From Terrabacter sp040702505 (GTDB lineage Bacteria > Actinomycetota > Actinomycetes > Actinomycetales > Dermatophilaceae), in NCBI RefSeq assembly GCF_040702505.1, contig NZ_JBFBLC010000002.1, positions 744,001 through 808,000 of the forward strand: a stretch of DNA of 64,000 nt, read 5' to 3'. The notes beneath the pieces were generated by a model, which was not told where the DNA came from, ran no database searches, and saw only the letters and a list, made by a program, of their open reading frames with translations. Each line of letters opens with the position of its first letter. The first letter of the stretch is position 1. Positions 12,227 through 20,693 of this stretch are shown here, piece after piece. A program made the translations under genes and the position numbers.

Positions 12227-14050
12227 ATGACTGAGCACGTGCACACGCCCATCGAGGAGTATGCCGTCCTCGGCGACCTCGGGACGGCCGCCCTGGTCAG
12301 CCGGCAGGGCTCCGTCGACTGGCTCTGCCTGCCGCGCTTCGACTCCCGCGCGTGCTTCGCGGCCCTGCTCGGCACCCCGCAGCACGGCCGCTGGCTCCTC
12401 ACCCCGGCCGACCCCGACGCCGTGACGACCCGGCGCTACATCGGCAGCTCCTTCGCGCTCGAGACGATCCACGAGACGCCGACCGGCCGAGTGCGCGTCA
12501 CCGACGTCATGCCGCTCGGCGATGGCCGCTCGGACCTGCTGCGCCGCATCGAGGGCGTCGAGGGGACGGTGCGGATGCTCCACGAGTGGACCGTCCGCTT
12601 CAACTACGGCCGCACCCGCCCGTGGGTCGCCCGGCACACCGACGACCGCGAGGACCGCACCGACGAGATCATCACCGCCATCGCCGGCCCGGACATGCTC
12701 GTCCTGCGCGGCGCCCGCCTGCCCCACGCGCAGGACGGGCACCACGTCGACGAGTTCGACGTGGCGGCGGGCCAGACCTACACGTTCTCGACGACCTGGT
12801 TCCGCAGCCACGACGAGATCCCGCCGGCCCTGAAGGTGCGGGCCCGCATCCGCGAGACCATCGCGCGCAGCGAGCAGTACGCCGCCCGCAGCCGGTACCG
12901 CGGCTCCTACACCGAGGCGGTGGCGCGCTCGCTCCTCGTCCTGCGCGGGCTGACCCACCAGGACACCGGCGGCATCGTCGCGGCACCCACGTCCTCGCTG
13001 CCCGAGGACTTCGGCGGCGAGCGCAACTGGGACTACCGCTTCTGCTGGCTGCGCGACGCCGCCCTGACGCTCGAGGCGCTGCTCGGCTGCGGCTACGTCG
13101 AGGAGACCGCGCTGTGGCGCGACTGGCTGCTGCGCGCCGTGGCCGGCGACCCCGAGGACATGCAGATCATGTACCGCGTCGACGGCGGACGCGACCTCCC
13201 GGAGCGCGTCCTCGACCACCTGCCCGGGTATGCCGGGTCGCGTCCCGTGCGCGTCGGCAACGCGGCCGTGCTGCAGCGCCAGACGGACGTGCTCGGCGAG
13301 GTCATGATCGCCCTCCACACGGCCCGGTCCTGCGGGCTCGAGGAGAACCCCGACGCGTGGCACCTGCAGCGGTCCCTCGTCAACCACCTCGCCGAGCACT
13401 GGGAGGCGCCCGACAACGGGCTCTGGGAGATCCGCGGCCCGCAGCGGCACTTCACCCACTCACGGGCGATGGTGTGGGCGGCCTTCGACCGTGCCGTGCG
13501 CGCCGTCGAGGAGCACGGCCTCGACGGGCCGGTCGAGCGGTGGCGCGAGCTGCGCGACCAGGTGCGCGAGGAGGTCCTGTCCAAGGGCTTCGACAGCGAG
13601 CGGGGCACGTTCGTGCAGCACTACGACACCACGGAGGTCGACGCCTCGCTCCTGACGCTGTCGGCCATCGGCTTCGTCGACGGCGACGACCCGCGCATGC
13701 TCGGCACGATCGCGGCCGTGGAGGCGGACCTCATGCGCGAGGGGCTGGTCCTGCGCTACCGCACCGACACCGGCGTCGACGGCCTGGCCGGTGACGAGCA
13801 CCCCTTCGTCGCGTGCGCGTTCTGGCTCGTGACGGCCTACGCCAAGGCGGGTATGAGCGAGAAGGCCACGGCGCTGATGGACCACCTGCTGGGGCTCACC
13901 AACGACGTCGGGCTGCTGTCGGAGGAGTACGACCCGGTGGCGGGGCGCATGGTGGGCAACTTCCCCCAGGCGTTCTCGCACCTGGCGCTGATCGGGGCCG
14001 CCCTGGCCCTCGCCGAGGCGGACGGAGAGGACACGGATGCGACACGCTGA
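12227..14050 (+). CDS. Glycoside hydrolase family 15 protein (glucoamylase/trehalase-like)
   Basis: Cytoplasmic 607-aa GH15 enzyme with the two-domain layout of bacterial members: an N-terminal beta-sandwich (MTEHVHTPIEEYAVLGDLGT, DWLCLPRFDS), then an (alpha/alpha)6 barrel beginning about residue 225. Barrel motifs include GGERNWDYRFCWLRDAA and, near the end, LLSEEYDPVAGRMVGNFPQA; the conserved Glu of LSEEYDP is one expected catalytic acid. Mycobacterial homologues of this type hydrolyse trehalose, others alpha-glucans, and the sequence alone does not decide. No signal peptide is present. ATG 12227-12229 has no ribosome binding site but a CATACT box six bases upstream, suggesting a leaderless start. 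The last 14 bases overlap the next gene. Confidence 0.9.
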   Translation: MTEHVHTPIEEYAVLGDLGTAALVSRQGSVDWLCLPRFDSRACFAALLGTPQHGRWLLTPADPDAVTTRRYIGSSFALETIHETPTGRVRVTDVMPLGDGRSDLLRRIEGVEGTVRMLHEWTVRFNYGRTRPWVARHTDDREDRTDEIITAIAGPDMLVLRGARLPHAQDGHHVDEFDVAAGQTYTFSTTWFRSHDEIPPALKVRARIRETIARSEQYAARSRYRGSYTEAVARSLLVLRGLTHQDTGGIVAAPTSSLPEDFGGERNWDYRFCWLRDAALTLEALLGCGYVEETALWRDWLLRAVAGDPEDMQIMYRVDGGRDLPERVLDHLPGYAGSRPVRVGNAAVLQRQTDVLGEVMIALHTARSCGLEENPDAWHLQRSLVNHLAEHWEAPDNGLWEIRGPQRHFTHSRAMVWAAFDRAVRAVEEHGLDGPVERWRELRDQVREEVLSKGFDSERGTFVQHYDTTEVDASLLTLSAIGFVDGDDPRMLGTIAAVEADLMREGLVLRYRTDTGVDGLAGDEHPFVACAFWLVTAYAKAGMSEKATALMDHLLGLTNDVGLLSEEYDPVAGRMVGNFPQAFSHLALIGAALALAEADGEDTDATR

Positions 14051-14738
14051 CGTCACACCGGCACTCGTGGAGGCCGAGACCGACCGGCTCGTCTCGACCG
14101 CGCTCGCCCTTGGCGACCCCGACGTCGCCGGCCCGTCGCTGTGTGAGGGATGGACCCGGGGGCACGTGCTCGCCCACGTCGCGCGCAACGCCGACGCCCT
14201 GGCCCGCGTCTGCGACGTGGCCCTGACGGGAGCGCCCGGCACGATGTACGACGACACGGCCTCACGGGACGCCGACATCGAGCGCGACGCCGACCGCCCG
14301 GTCGCGCAGCACGTCACCGACCTGCGCGAGTCCGCCACCCGCCTGTCCGAGCGGCTGGTGCAGCTGCGCCCCGAGCACTCCGACGTGCGGGTCGAGCGCA
14401 CCCCCGGCGGCTTCCCGATCGCGGTCGGCCTCGTGCCGTTCATGCGGCTGCGCGAGGTCGTCTTCCACCACGTCGACCTCGACGCCGGCTACACCTTCGC
14501 CAGCGCCCCGACCGAGGTCGTCTCCCTCTTCCTGCGCGACGCCGTCAACCGCCTGGTGCACGCCGACGCGCCGCCGTCGCTGCGCATCCGCACGGCCGAG
14601 GGCGACGAGCACCAGGTCGGCGACGGGGGCACCCTCGTCAGCGGTGCGGGCGCGGACGTGCTCGGCTGGCTCGCGCGCGGGACCACCGACGGGGTGGAGT
14701 TCGACGGCCCCGTCCCGACCCTGCCCTTCGGAGGCTGA
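14037..14738 (+). CDS. Maleylpyruvate isomerase family, mycothiol-type DinB protein
   Basis: 233-aa protein with the mycothiol-dependent maleylpyruvate isomerase (DinB-fold) N-terminal domain: LCEGWTRGHVLAHVARNADAL near residue 36 carries the typical metal-site His, and FMRLREVVFHHVDLDAGY carries the second His pair. A C-terminal SCP2-like half follows (LRIRTAEGDEHQVG). It may isomerise maleylpyruvate in gentisate breakdown or act on another mycothiol-linked substrate; no gentisate genes are nearby, so the reaction is unproven. It overlaps the GH15 gene by 14 bases. The next gene, a metallo-hydrolase, starts after a single base, so these are translationally coupled. Confidence 0.85.
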   Translation: MRHADVTPALVEAETDRLVSTALALGDPDVAGPSLCEGWTRGHVLAHVARNADALARVCDVALTGAPGTMYDDTASRDADIERDADRPVAQHVTDLRESATRLSERLVQLRPEHSDVRVERTPGGFPIAVGLVPFMRLREVVFHHVDLDAGYTFASAPTEVVSLFLRDAVNRLVHADAPPSLRIRTAEGDEHQVGDGGTLVSGAGADVLGWLARGTTDGVEFDGPVPTLPFGG

Positions 14739-14739
14739 G

Positions 14740-15438
14740 ATGACGACCACCCCTGACAGCGGTGAGCGCAGCGGCGGCACCTACACCGGCCACGTCACCG
14801 CCGGGGGCCCTGCGGCCGTGAAGGAGCTCTCGGCGCTGACCATCCGCAAGCTCGAGGTGGGCGGGTTCGGCAACAACGCGTACCTGCTGACCTGCCGCGC
14901 GACCGGCGAGCAGCTGCTCGTCGACGCGGCCGCGGACCCAGAGCGACTCCAGGAGCTGGTCGCCTCGGGGGGCGACGGACTGGCCACGGTCGTCACGACC
15001 CACTCCCACCACGACCACGTCGGGGCGCTCGCGGAGGTCGTGGCAGCGACCGGTGCGCGCACCGTGGCGGGCGCCGACGACGCGGACGCGCTGCCCGTCC
15101 CCGTCGACGTCCGCGTCTCCCAGGGAGACACCGTGGCGGTCGGGGACGTCACCCTCGACGTCATCCACCTGCGCGGGCACACCCCCGGCTCCATCGCGCT
15201 CGCCTACCCCGACCCCGAGGGCCACACGCACCTCTTCACCGGCGACAGCCTCTTCCCCGGCGGGGTGGGCAACACGAAGAACCCCGGGCAGAGCTTCGAC
15301 TCGCTCATCGAGGACGTGACGACCCGCGTCTTCGACGTCTACGACGACGACACGTGGTTCTACCCGGGCCACGGCGACGACTCGACGCTCGGCGCCGAGC
15401 GGCCGCACCTGCCGGAGTGGCACGCACGAGGCTGGTGA
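14740..15438 (+). CDS. Metallo-beta-lactamase-fold hydrolase (glyoxalase II-like)
   Basis: 232-aa metallo-hydrolase with the zinc motif THSHHDHVG near residue 87, a second site GHTPGSIALAY, then the metal Asp in FTGDSLFPGGVGNT and a C-terminal His in WFYPGHGDDS. This resembles hydroxyacyl-thiol hydrolases; in an actinobacterium the thiol would be mycothiol rather than glutathione (inference). ATG 14740-14742 has a GGAGG site and begins one base after the DinB-like gene. From memory, a gene of this fold also sits beside uvrA in mycobacteria, so the linkage may be old. Confidence 0.88.
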   Translation: MTTTPDSGERSGGTYTGHVTAGGPAAVKELSALTIRKLEVGGFGNNAYLLTCRATGEQLLVDAAADPERLQELVASGGDGLATVVTTHSHHDHVGALAEVVAATGARTVAGADDADALPVPVDVRVSQGDTVAVGDVTLDVIHLRGHTPGSIALAYPDPEGHTHLFTGDSLFPGGVGNTKNPGQSFDSLIEDVTTRVFDVYDDDTWFYPGHGDDSTLGAERPHLPEWHARGW

Positions 15439-15494
15439 GCGACGTTCCGCGCTGACGGCGTACGCCCTCGGCGGGCGCGCGCTCCTGCGATGGC

Positions 15495-15502
15495 GTATGC
15501 CG
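15495..15502 (+). repeat. GTATGCCG octamer between convergent genes
   Basis: A single GTATGCCG followed by CCGGGCCGGC lies in the 95-base gap between the metallo-hydrolase and a convergent hypothetical gene. The copy at 44695 has nearly the same flank. No clear terminator hairpin is seen in this gap. Confidence 0.6.
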
Positions 15503-15533
15503 CCGGGCCGGCTTGCGAGCCGCCGCCGCGACG

Positions 15534-15851
15534 CTACTGGGCGTCCTCGAGGTCCGTGCTGCGATCGGCGTCGAGCTCGGAGATGAGCGACTCGAGCTCG
15601 GCGCGGAGGAAGTCGAGGTCGTCGGGCACGTTCGTCAGCAGGATGTGACGCCGCGGGTTGTGGGCGACGCACAGCCCCACGCCCAGACGGGAGCGCCCGT
15701 GGCGTTGGCGCCAGGCCCGCTCCAGCTGGGGGCCGCCGCTCCAGTCGACCGGTGCGTGCAGCCAGCCCTTGACGTCAACGAGGTCGCCGTCCGGGCCGTG
15801 ACGACGGTTCGTCGGGGGATCGAATCCCTCGAGGGTGATCCGCTCTTCCAT
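15534..15851 (-). CDS. Small conserved-looking hypothetical protein
   Basis: 105-aa acidic protein, not recognised. It starts MEERITLEGFDPPTNRRHGP and ends with a Glu/Asp-rich helix (FLRAELESLISELDADRSTDLEDAQ, shown in part). A middle segment GVGLCVAHNPRRHILLTNVP resembles a beta hairpin. ATG 15849-15851 has GGAGG only one base upstream. A TACCGT hexamer lies seven bases further back, so a leaderless start is plausible. It is divergent from the NlpC/P60 gene (123-base gap). No membrane segment or signal peptide is visible. I assign no function. Confidence 0.7.
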   Translation of the reverse strand: MEERITLEGFDPPTNRRHGPDGDLVDVKGWLHAPVDWSGGPQLERAWRQRHGRSRLGVGLCVAHNPRRHILLTNVPDDLDFLRAELESLISELDADRSTDLEDAQ

Positions 15852-15974
15852 ACCTCCGACGGTACGGCTCCGACCGCCTCCCCACCAGAGCATCGAGGGC
15901 GACGTCGAGCGTTCGTGGCAGAAGCGACACCTCGTGCCGGACCGGACGCAGCCTCGCCCGTCGTGGGTGCGAGG

Positions 15975-16769
15975 ATGTCGGGCGTGAGCTCGCCCGTCGC
16001 CGCTGTCGTCACCGCCACCCACCTCGTCCGCGTGCCCGTCACCACCGTCTGGTCCGGTCCCGACAGCCCGCGGCCGGTCGACGAGCCGATGGTGCGCGAG
16101 ATCCCCGACGCCACAGCGTGGCTGGCCGCCCTCGACGCCCACCCGGACGACGACGAGACCGGTGACGGGCGCCTCGGCCTGCACGGCCGGGTCGAGACCC
16201 AGCTGCTCGACGGTGAACCGGTCGTCGTGCTCGGCACCGACGCGTCCGGCGCGTGGGCCCAGGTCGTCGCGCCGTGGCAGCTCTCCCCCAAGGACGAGCG
16301 TGGCTACCCCGGGTGGGTGCCGGCCGCGCACCTGGCGCCCCTGACCGAGGGGCGGACGGTGACGCCGCCGTCCGCGACGCTCGGGACGAGCGCCCAGGAC
16401 GGGACGCACCCCGCCGTAGCCGAGGCTCGCCGCCACGTCGGCCTTCCCTACCTCTGGTGCGGCATCACGCCCCTCGGCTTCGACTGCTCGGGCCTCGTCC
16501 TGCACACCTGGCGGCTGCTCGGCGTCCTCGTGACCCGTGACGCGTACGCCCAGGCCGAGTTCGCCACGCCGGTGCCGCTCGATGCCGTCGAGCCCGGAGA
16601 CCTCTACTTCTTCGCCCGCCCCGGACGGGCCATCCACCACGTCGGCATCGTGGTGCGCCCGGGCCGGATGGTGCACGCGTCGGAGACCGGCGGCGTCCTC
16701 GTCGAGGAGGACCTGCCCGCCGAGCGCGTCGCCACGCTCGTCGCCGCCGGGCGCCTGCCGATGCCGTGA
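15975..16769 (+). CDS. NlpC/P60 family peptidase with N-terminal SH3-like domain
   Basis: 264-aa cysteine peptidase of the C40 family, which cleaves the gamma-D-Glu to diamino-acid bond of peptidoglycan stem peptides. Residues 1-130 form an SH3-like region (VPVTTVWSGPDSPRPVDEP, GYPGWVPAAHLAPL). The catalytic domain has YLWCGITPLGFDCSGLV with the nucleophile Cys, GDLYFF, and HHVGIVV with the His. No signal peptide is present, so it may act on recycled muropeptides in the cytoplasm, as the YkfC type does. ATG 15975 is used; GTG 15984, with GAGG nine bases upstream, is an equally possible start. The EamA gene overlaps its stop by four bases. Confidence 0.9.
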   Translation: MSGVSSPVAAVVTATHLVRVPVTTVWSGPDSPRPVDEPMVREIPDATAWLAALDAHPDDDETGDGRLGLHGRVETQLLDGEPVVVLGTDASGAWAQVVAPWQLSPKDERGYPGWVPAAHLAPLTEGRTVTPPSATLGTSAQDGTHPAVAEARRHVGLPYLWCGITPLGFDCSGLVLHTWRLLGVLVTRDAYAQAEFATPVPLDAVEPGDLYFFARPGRAIHHVGIVVRPGRMVHASETGGVLVEEDLPAERVATLVAAGRLPMP

Positions 16770-17653
16770 GCGTCGACCAGCGCACCGCACCGCTGCTCGT
16801 CCTCGGCGGCGTCGTCTCGGTCCAGTTCGGCGGCGCCCTGGCCGCGACCCTCGTCCCGCGCATCGGGGCGCCGGGATCGGTGCTGCTCCGGCTCCTCTTC
16901 GCCATGGTCATCCTCTGCCTCGTGGCCCGGCCGTCGCTGCGCGGGCACCGGCGGTCCGACTGGGCCACCGTCACGCTCTTCGGGCTCGCCCTGGCCGCGA
17001 TGAACACCGCGTTCTACGAGTCCCTGGGACACCTGCCCATCGGCGTCGCGGTCACCATCGAGTTCCTCGGCCCGCTGGGGCTGGCGGCGATCTCCAGCCG
17101 GCGCCCCCGAGACATCCTCGCGGTCGTCGCGGCGGGCCTCGGCGTCGTGCTCGTCTCCGGCGTGCTGCACACCTCGTGGGACGCGCTCGACCTCGTGGGG
17201 GTGGGTTTTGCGGCGCTCGCGGGCGGGATGTGGGCCGCCTACATCGTGCTGAGCCAACGCACGGGCAAGGCCTTCGTCGGGCTCGACGGCCTCGCGATCG
17301 CCCTCGTCGTCTCCACCGTCGTCGTGGCCCCCCTCGGGCTCGGCTCACTCGACCGGTGGACCTCGCGCGACGTCCTGCTCGGCCTCGGCATCGCCGTGCT
17401 CTCCTCGGTGCTGCCCTACTCGCTGGAGCTGATGGCCCTGCGGCACCTCGCGCAGCGGGTCTTCGGCATCCTGCTCAGCCTGGAGCCGGTCGTCGCGGCG
17501 CTCGCAGGCCTCGTGGTGCTGCACCAGGTGCTGGCCCCCGGGCAGGTCGCGGGGATGGCGCTCGTGGTCCTCGCCAGCGCCATCGTGCTCGGCGCGCAGA
17601 CCCGTCCGGAAGGGCGCCCGGACGCCCCTGACCCGGCACTCGGTCCCGGCTGA
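16766..17653 (+). CDS. EamA/RhtA-type drug/metabolite exporter
   Basis: 295-aa inner-membrane protein with about ten hydrophobic segments in two EamA repeats. Examples are LLRLLFAMVILCLVA, FLGPLGLAAISSRRP and the conserved second-repeat SSVLPYSLELMALRHL plus GILLSLEPVVAALAGL. It resembles RhtA, which exports threonine, homoserine and other amino acids; the substrate here is inferred only from the family. The start is GTG at 16766 within GTGA, overlapping the NlpC/P60 stop. A shared mRNA of a muropeptide peptidase and an amino-acid exporter suggests disposal of peptide-derived amino acids (inference). Confidence 0.88.
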   Translation: MSVDQRTAPLLVLGGVVSVQFGGALAATLVPRIGAPGSVLLRLLFAMVILCLVARPSLRGHRRSDWATVTLFGLALAAMNTAFYESLGHLPIGVAVTIEFLGPLGLAAISSRRPRDILAVVAAGLGVVLVSGVLHTSWDALDLVGVGFAALAGGMWAAYIVLSQRTGKAFVGLDGLAIALVVSTVVVAPLGLGSLDRWTSRDVLLGLGIAVLSSVLPYSLELMALRHLAQRVFGILLSLEPVVAALAGLVVLHQVLAPGQVAGMALVVLASAIVLGAQTRPEGRPDAPDPALGPG

Positions 17654-17709
17654 TGGGCGTCACGCCGGTGGCACGCGAACGAGGGCCCCGCCCCGGCCCG
17701 GTCCCCCGC

Positions 17710-17740
17710 TTGACCTCAAGCGCGGTCGAGGTCCTACGTT
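17710..17740 (+). promoter_or_regulatory. MerR/SoxR-type promoter-operator of the MFS exporter
   Basis: -35 TTGACC (17710-17715) and -10 TACGTT (17735-17740) are separated by 19 bases, the stretched spacing typical of promoters activated by MerR-family regulators. Inside the spacer CCTCAAG (17714-17720), CGCG, GTCGAGG (17725-17731) form a 7-4-7 dyad; the left half equals the SoxR half-site and the right half has two changes. The ATG is six bases after the -10, so the transcript should be leaderless. No MerR gene is visible in this window. Confidence 0.78.
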
Positions 17741-17746
17741 CGGGCC

Positions 17747-19120
17747 ATGACCTCGAGCACGATGCGCCCTGACGCCCGGGACGCCGTGCCCGACGACGGC
17801 GGCGGCATCCTCTCGCCGGCTCTGCGCGCCACGACCGTCGGGGTCCTGGCGCTCGTGTCGCTCCACGCCTTCGAGGCGCTCGCGCTGACGACGGTCATGC
17901 CCACGATCGCGCGCGAGCTGGACGGCGAGTCGCTCTACGCGATGGCGTTCACGGCCACGCTCGCCTCGGGCATCGTCAGCATCGTGTGGTCGGGCAACCT
18001 GGCCGACCGGCGCGGCCCGCGCCCGCCCCTGCTCATCGGCCTCTGCCTGTTCGCGACCGGCCTCGTCGTGGCCGGCCTGGCACCGTCGATGGGGCTGCTG
18101 GTCGTCGCGCGAGTCGTCCAGGGGCTCGGCGCCGGCATGACGAGCACCGCGCTCTACGTGCTCGTGACCCGCGTCTACCCGCAGCGGCTGCACACCGCAA
18201 TCCTCGCGGGCTTCTCGGCCGCGTGGGTCGTGCCGTCGATCGCCGGCCCCTTCGTCGCCGGCCTCATCGCCCAGACGATCGGATGGCGGTGGGTCTTCGG
18301 CCTGGCCCTCGTGGTCCTCGTCGTCGCCGCCGTGCTGCTCGGCCGCATCCTCACCGGCCTGCGACAGCAGCTCGTCGACGTGCCGTGGCGCCGCCGCTCC
18401 ATCGCTGCGTCGGTCCTGCTGGCAGCCGCCGTGCTCGGGCTCAACGCCGCCTCCGACCGCCTGGACCCGGTCGGCATCGCCCTCGCGGTGCTGGCGATGG
18501 TCGTCGTGACCTTGACGCTGTTGCCCCTGATGCCGCGCGGCACCCTCCGGGCGGCTCGGGGTCTGCCGGCCGACATCGCCCTGCGTGCCCTGGCCTTCGC
18601 GGCGTTCAGCGGCGCCGAGGTCTACCTCCCCCGGCTCCTGACCGACCGCGACGGTCTCAGTCCGGCCCTCGCCGGTGTCGCCCTGACCATCACCGGCGTC
18701 ACCTGGTTCGTCGGCTCCTGGGTGCAGGGCCGCTGGGACCACCGCTTCGAGGTGGGCCGCACGTCCGCCGTGTCGCTGGCGGCGATCGCCCTGGGCCTGG
18801 TGGGCCTGTCGACGGCCGTCGCCGTGGGTGCCCCGACCTGGGTCGTCGTCGCGCTCTTCCCGCTCGTCGGGCTGGGCATCGGCACCCTCTACCCGCGGGT
18901 CACCGCCCAGGCCCTGGCGCGCGCCGACGAGACCGAGCAGGGCTTCGTCAGCTCCGCCCTGCAGATCGGCGACTCCTCTGGGGCCGCGACCGCCATCGCC
19001 GTGTCGGCCATCGTCTTCGCGGGCACCGGCTCCGCCGTGCCGACCGCGTATGCCGTCGTCTTCGCCGTCATGGCCCTCCCCGCCCTGGCCGGCTGGGTCG
19101 TCGCCCACCGCGTCCGCTAG
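17747..19120 (+). CDS. MFS multidrug-type exporter
   Basis: 457-aa major facilitator protein with about 14 hydrophobic segments. Motif A is seen as GNLADRRGPRPPLLIG near residue 85. The opening helix carries FEALALTTVMPTIARELDGE, as in EmrB/QacA-type drug:proton antiporters, and motif C is suggested by WVVPSIAGPFVAGLIAQTIG. A role in efflux of a toxic or redox-active compound is likely, because its promoter has a SoxR/MerR-like operator. No ribosome binding site is present; the start follows the -10 directly. The TAYAVV segment in the last helix uses TAT within a GTATGCCG octamer. Substrate is unknown. Confidence 0.9.
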   Translation: MTSSTMRPDARDAVPDDGGGILSPALRATTVGVLALVSLHAFEALALTTVMPTIARELDGESLYAMAFTATLASGIVSIVWSGNLADRRGPRPPLLIGLCLFATGLVVAGLAPSMGLLVVARVVQGLGAGMTSTALYVLVTRVYPQRLHTAILAGFSAAWVVPSIAGPFVAGLIAQTIGWRWVFGLALVVLVVAAVLLGRILTGLRQQLVDVPWRRRSIAASVLLAAAVLGLNAASDRLDPVGIALAVLAMVVVTLTLLPLMPRGTLRAARGLPADIALRALAFAAFSGAEVYLPRLLTDRDGLSPALAGVALTITGVTWFVGSWVQGRWDHRFEVGRTSAVSLAAIALGLVGLSTAVAVGAPTWVVVALFPLVGLGIGTLYPRVTAQALARADETEQGFVSSALQIGDSSGAATAIAVSAIVFAGTGSAVPTAYAVVFAVMALPALAGWVVAHRVR

Positions 19121-19306
19121 CACGGGCTCGGGGGCACCCCTCCCTCCCCCGTGGCCCTGCGGGCTGGTGGCCGCGCGCCAGACCCCCTCGGCGCGCCCTG
19201 CGGACGTCGGCACACGGCATACGAGGTGTTCCCGACCCCATACCGGGTCGATGGCCGCCCGCCGCGCCCGGTTCCTCTGACCCGAGCGTTCAGGGACGAT
19301 GGGGGC

Positions 19307-19837
19307 ATGACGGTCAGGCCGCTGGGCGAGGAACGGGCCGCCGCCCGGCGGGCGGCACCCTTGACGTATCCGCGCGACCTGATGACGGATGAGCCACCTC
19401 CCGGCTACCGGCACTTCTCGAAGAGCCTGAACCTGGCGCGGCGGGACTTCGACGGCGCCGCTCGGGACCTGTTCGCCTGGCGCGTGCACGACCGGGCCGG
19501 TCTCGAGGCCCGCGCGTCCGGGACCGCCGCACGGGCGGGCACGGTGGTGGAGCTGCGCCTGGGCATGGGCGGCCTGGGCATCAGGATCCCGTGCCGTGTC
19601 GTCGAGGTCGTCGACGAGCCGGACCGCAGGGGTTTCGCCTACGGCACCCTCCCGGGACACCCGGAGTCGGGCGAGGAGCGGTTCGTCCTCGAGCGGCAGC
19701 CCGACGGCAGCATCCGGTTCACCGTGGCCGCCGTCTCACGGCACGCCTCCGTCCTCGCCCGGCTCGGCGGCCCGGTCAGTCGTTGGGTCCAGGACGCGAT
19801 GACCGGGCGATACCTCCACGCGCTCGACCGGCTCTGA
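19307..19837 (+). CDS. DUF1990 family protein
   Basis: 176-aa protein of a family of unknown biochemical role found in actinobacteria and plants. Recognisable features are PPGYRHFSKSLNLARRDF, then the central GFAYGTLPGHPESGEERFVLE and FTVAAVSRHASVLARLGGPV near the end, matching the conserved core. No signal peptide or membrane segment is seen. ATG 19307-19309 follows a G-rich stretch that may serve as ribosome binding site. The 186 bases upstream hold one CGGCATAC octamer (19215-19222) and nothing else recognisable. Confidence 0.85.
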   Translation: MTVRPLGEERAAARRAAPLTYPRDLMTDEPPPGYRHFSKSLNLARRDFDGAARDLFAWRVHDRAGLEARASGTAARAGTVVELRLGMGGLGIRIPCRVVEVVDEPDRRGFAYGTLPGHPESGEERFVLERQPDGSIRFTVAAVSRHASVLARLGGPVSRWVQDAMTGRYLHALDRL

Positions 19838-19867
19838 GCACGCCCCGGGCGGCGTAGGGTCCCGAGC

Positions 19868-20572
19868 ATGTGGTCGCGGTCCTTCGCGCACGAGCCTGCC
19901 GTCGAGACGCTCTGCCGGCAGGTCGGCGAGTTCGTCGAGGCGGCTGAGGGCTGCGACGACCTGCAGCTGCTCGCGCCCGCGCGGTGCCACGGGTGGAGCC
20001 GGCTCGACGTCGTGGTGCACGTCCGGTCGGGCCTGCAGGAGATGGCCCTCGGGACGCTGGTGACCAGCTCGCTCGCTCCGGACCACGACGCCGCGTCCTA
20101 CTGGTCGGCCCACCCCGACGACCGGGACCGGGACCCCGTGCCCCACATCCTCTGGCTCCGTCGGACGGCCGCCGCGTACGGCCGCCCCACGAGCGCCGTG
20201 GCCCACCTGCGCGAGGTCGCCTACGCTGCCCGGGGAGCCGTGCGCGCGATGCCGGAGGCAACGGTCACCTTCCAGGGCAAGCGCCTGCGCAGTGGCGACT
20301 TCCTGGCCACCTGGGTCGTCGAGCTGGCCGTGCACGAGCTCGACCTCGACCTGGACCTCGATGCAGGCGGCAGCGAGCACGGCGAGCCGGACGGCGATCC
20401 GGACGGCCGCGGACGCGAGGGGCTGGCGTGGACCCGGACGACCCTCGAGGCCGTGGCGGGGACCCAACTGCCCGAGGGGCTGGACGATCGCACCGCCGTG
20501 CTCGCAGGCCTCGGCCGGGAGCCGTCCCCGGCCGGGACGCCACTGCAGGCCCCCTTTCCGGTCTCGCTGTAG
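19868..20572 (+). CDS. Maleylpyruvate isomerase-like DinB-fold protein
   Basis: 234-aa protein of the mycothiol-dependent maleylpyruvate isomerase-like family (TIGR03083 type). RCHGWSRLDVVVHVRSGLQEM near residue 40 is the N-terminal metal-binding helix region, and TWVVELAVHELDLDLDLD near residue 152 carries the second His. An Asp-rich loop follows. It differs enough from the gene at 14037 to be a separate paralogue. A TAGGGT -10 box (19855-19860) sits seven bases before ATG, so it probably has its own leaderless promoter although it lies only 30 bases after the DUF1990 gene. Substrate unknown. Confidence 0.82.
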   Translation: MWSRSFAHEPAVETLCRQVGEFVEAAEGCDDLQLLAPARCHGWSRLDVVVHVRSGLQEMALGTLVTSSLAPDHDAASYWSAHPDDRDRDPVPHILWLRRTAAAYGRPTSAVAHLREVAYAARGAVRAMPEATVTFQGKRLRSGDFLATWVVELAVHELDLDLDLDAGGSEHGEPDGDPDGRGREGLAWTRTTLEAVAGTQLPEGLDDRTAVLAGLGREPSPAGTPLQAPFPVSL

Positions 20573-20624
20573 CCCCTTGTCCTGCAACGTCACTCGTGAA
20601 CTTCGGACATTGGTCGCCCGGTTC

Positions 20625-20638
20625 GGGACCTAGGTCCC
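20625..20638. promoter_or_regulatory. DosR/DevR-like palindrome
   Basis: GGGACCTAGGTCCC is a perfect 14-base palindrome preceded by TTC. It is close to the inner core of the mycobacterial DosR box (GGGACTWWAGTCCC), differing at the symmetric T/A pair. It lies about 22 bases before a TAGGTT hexamer and upstream of the small gene at 20777, so it could be an operator for a hypoxia-type response regulator. Confidence 0.5.
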
Positions 20639-20693
20639 TGTCGGGTCGCGAACCCACGCCGTAGGTTCCTGATCACGAGGCCGCGCCCGGGAC

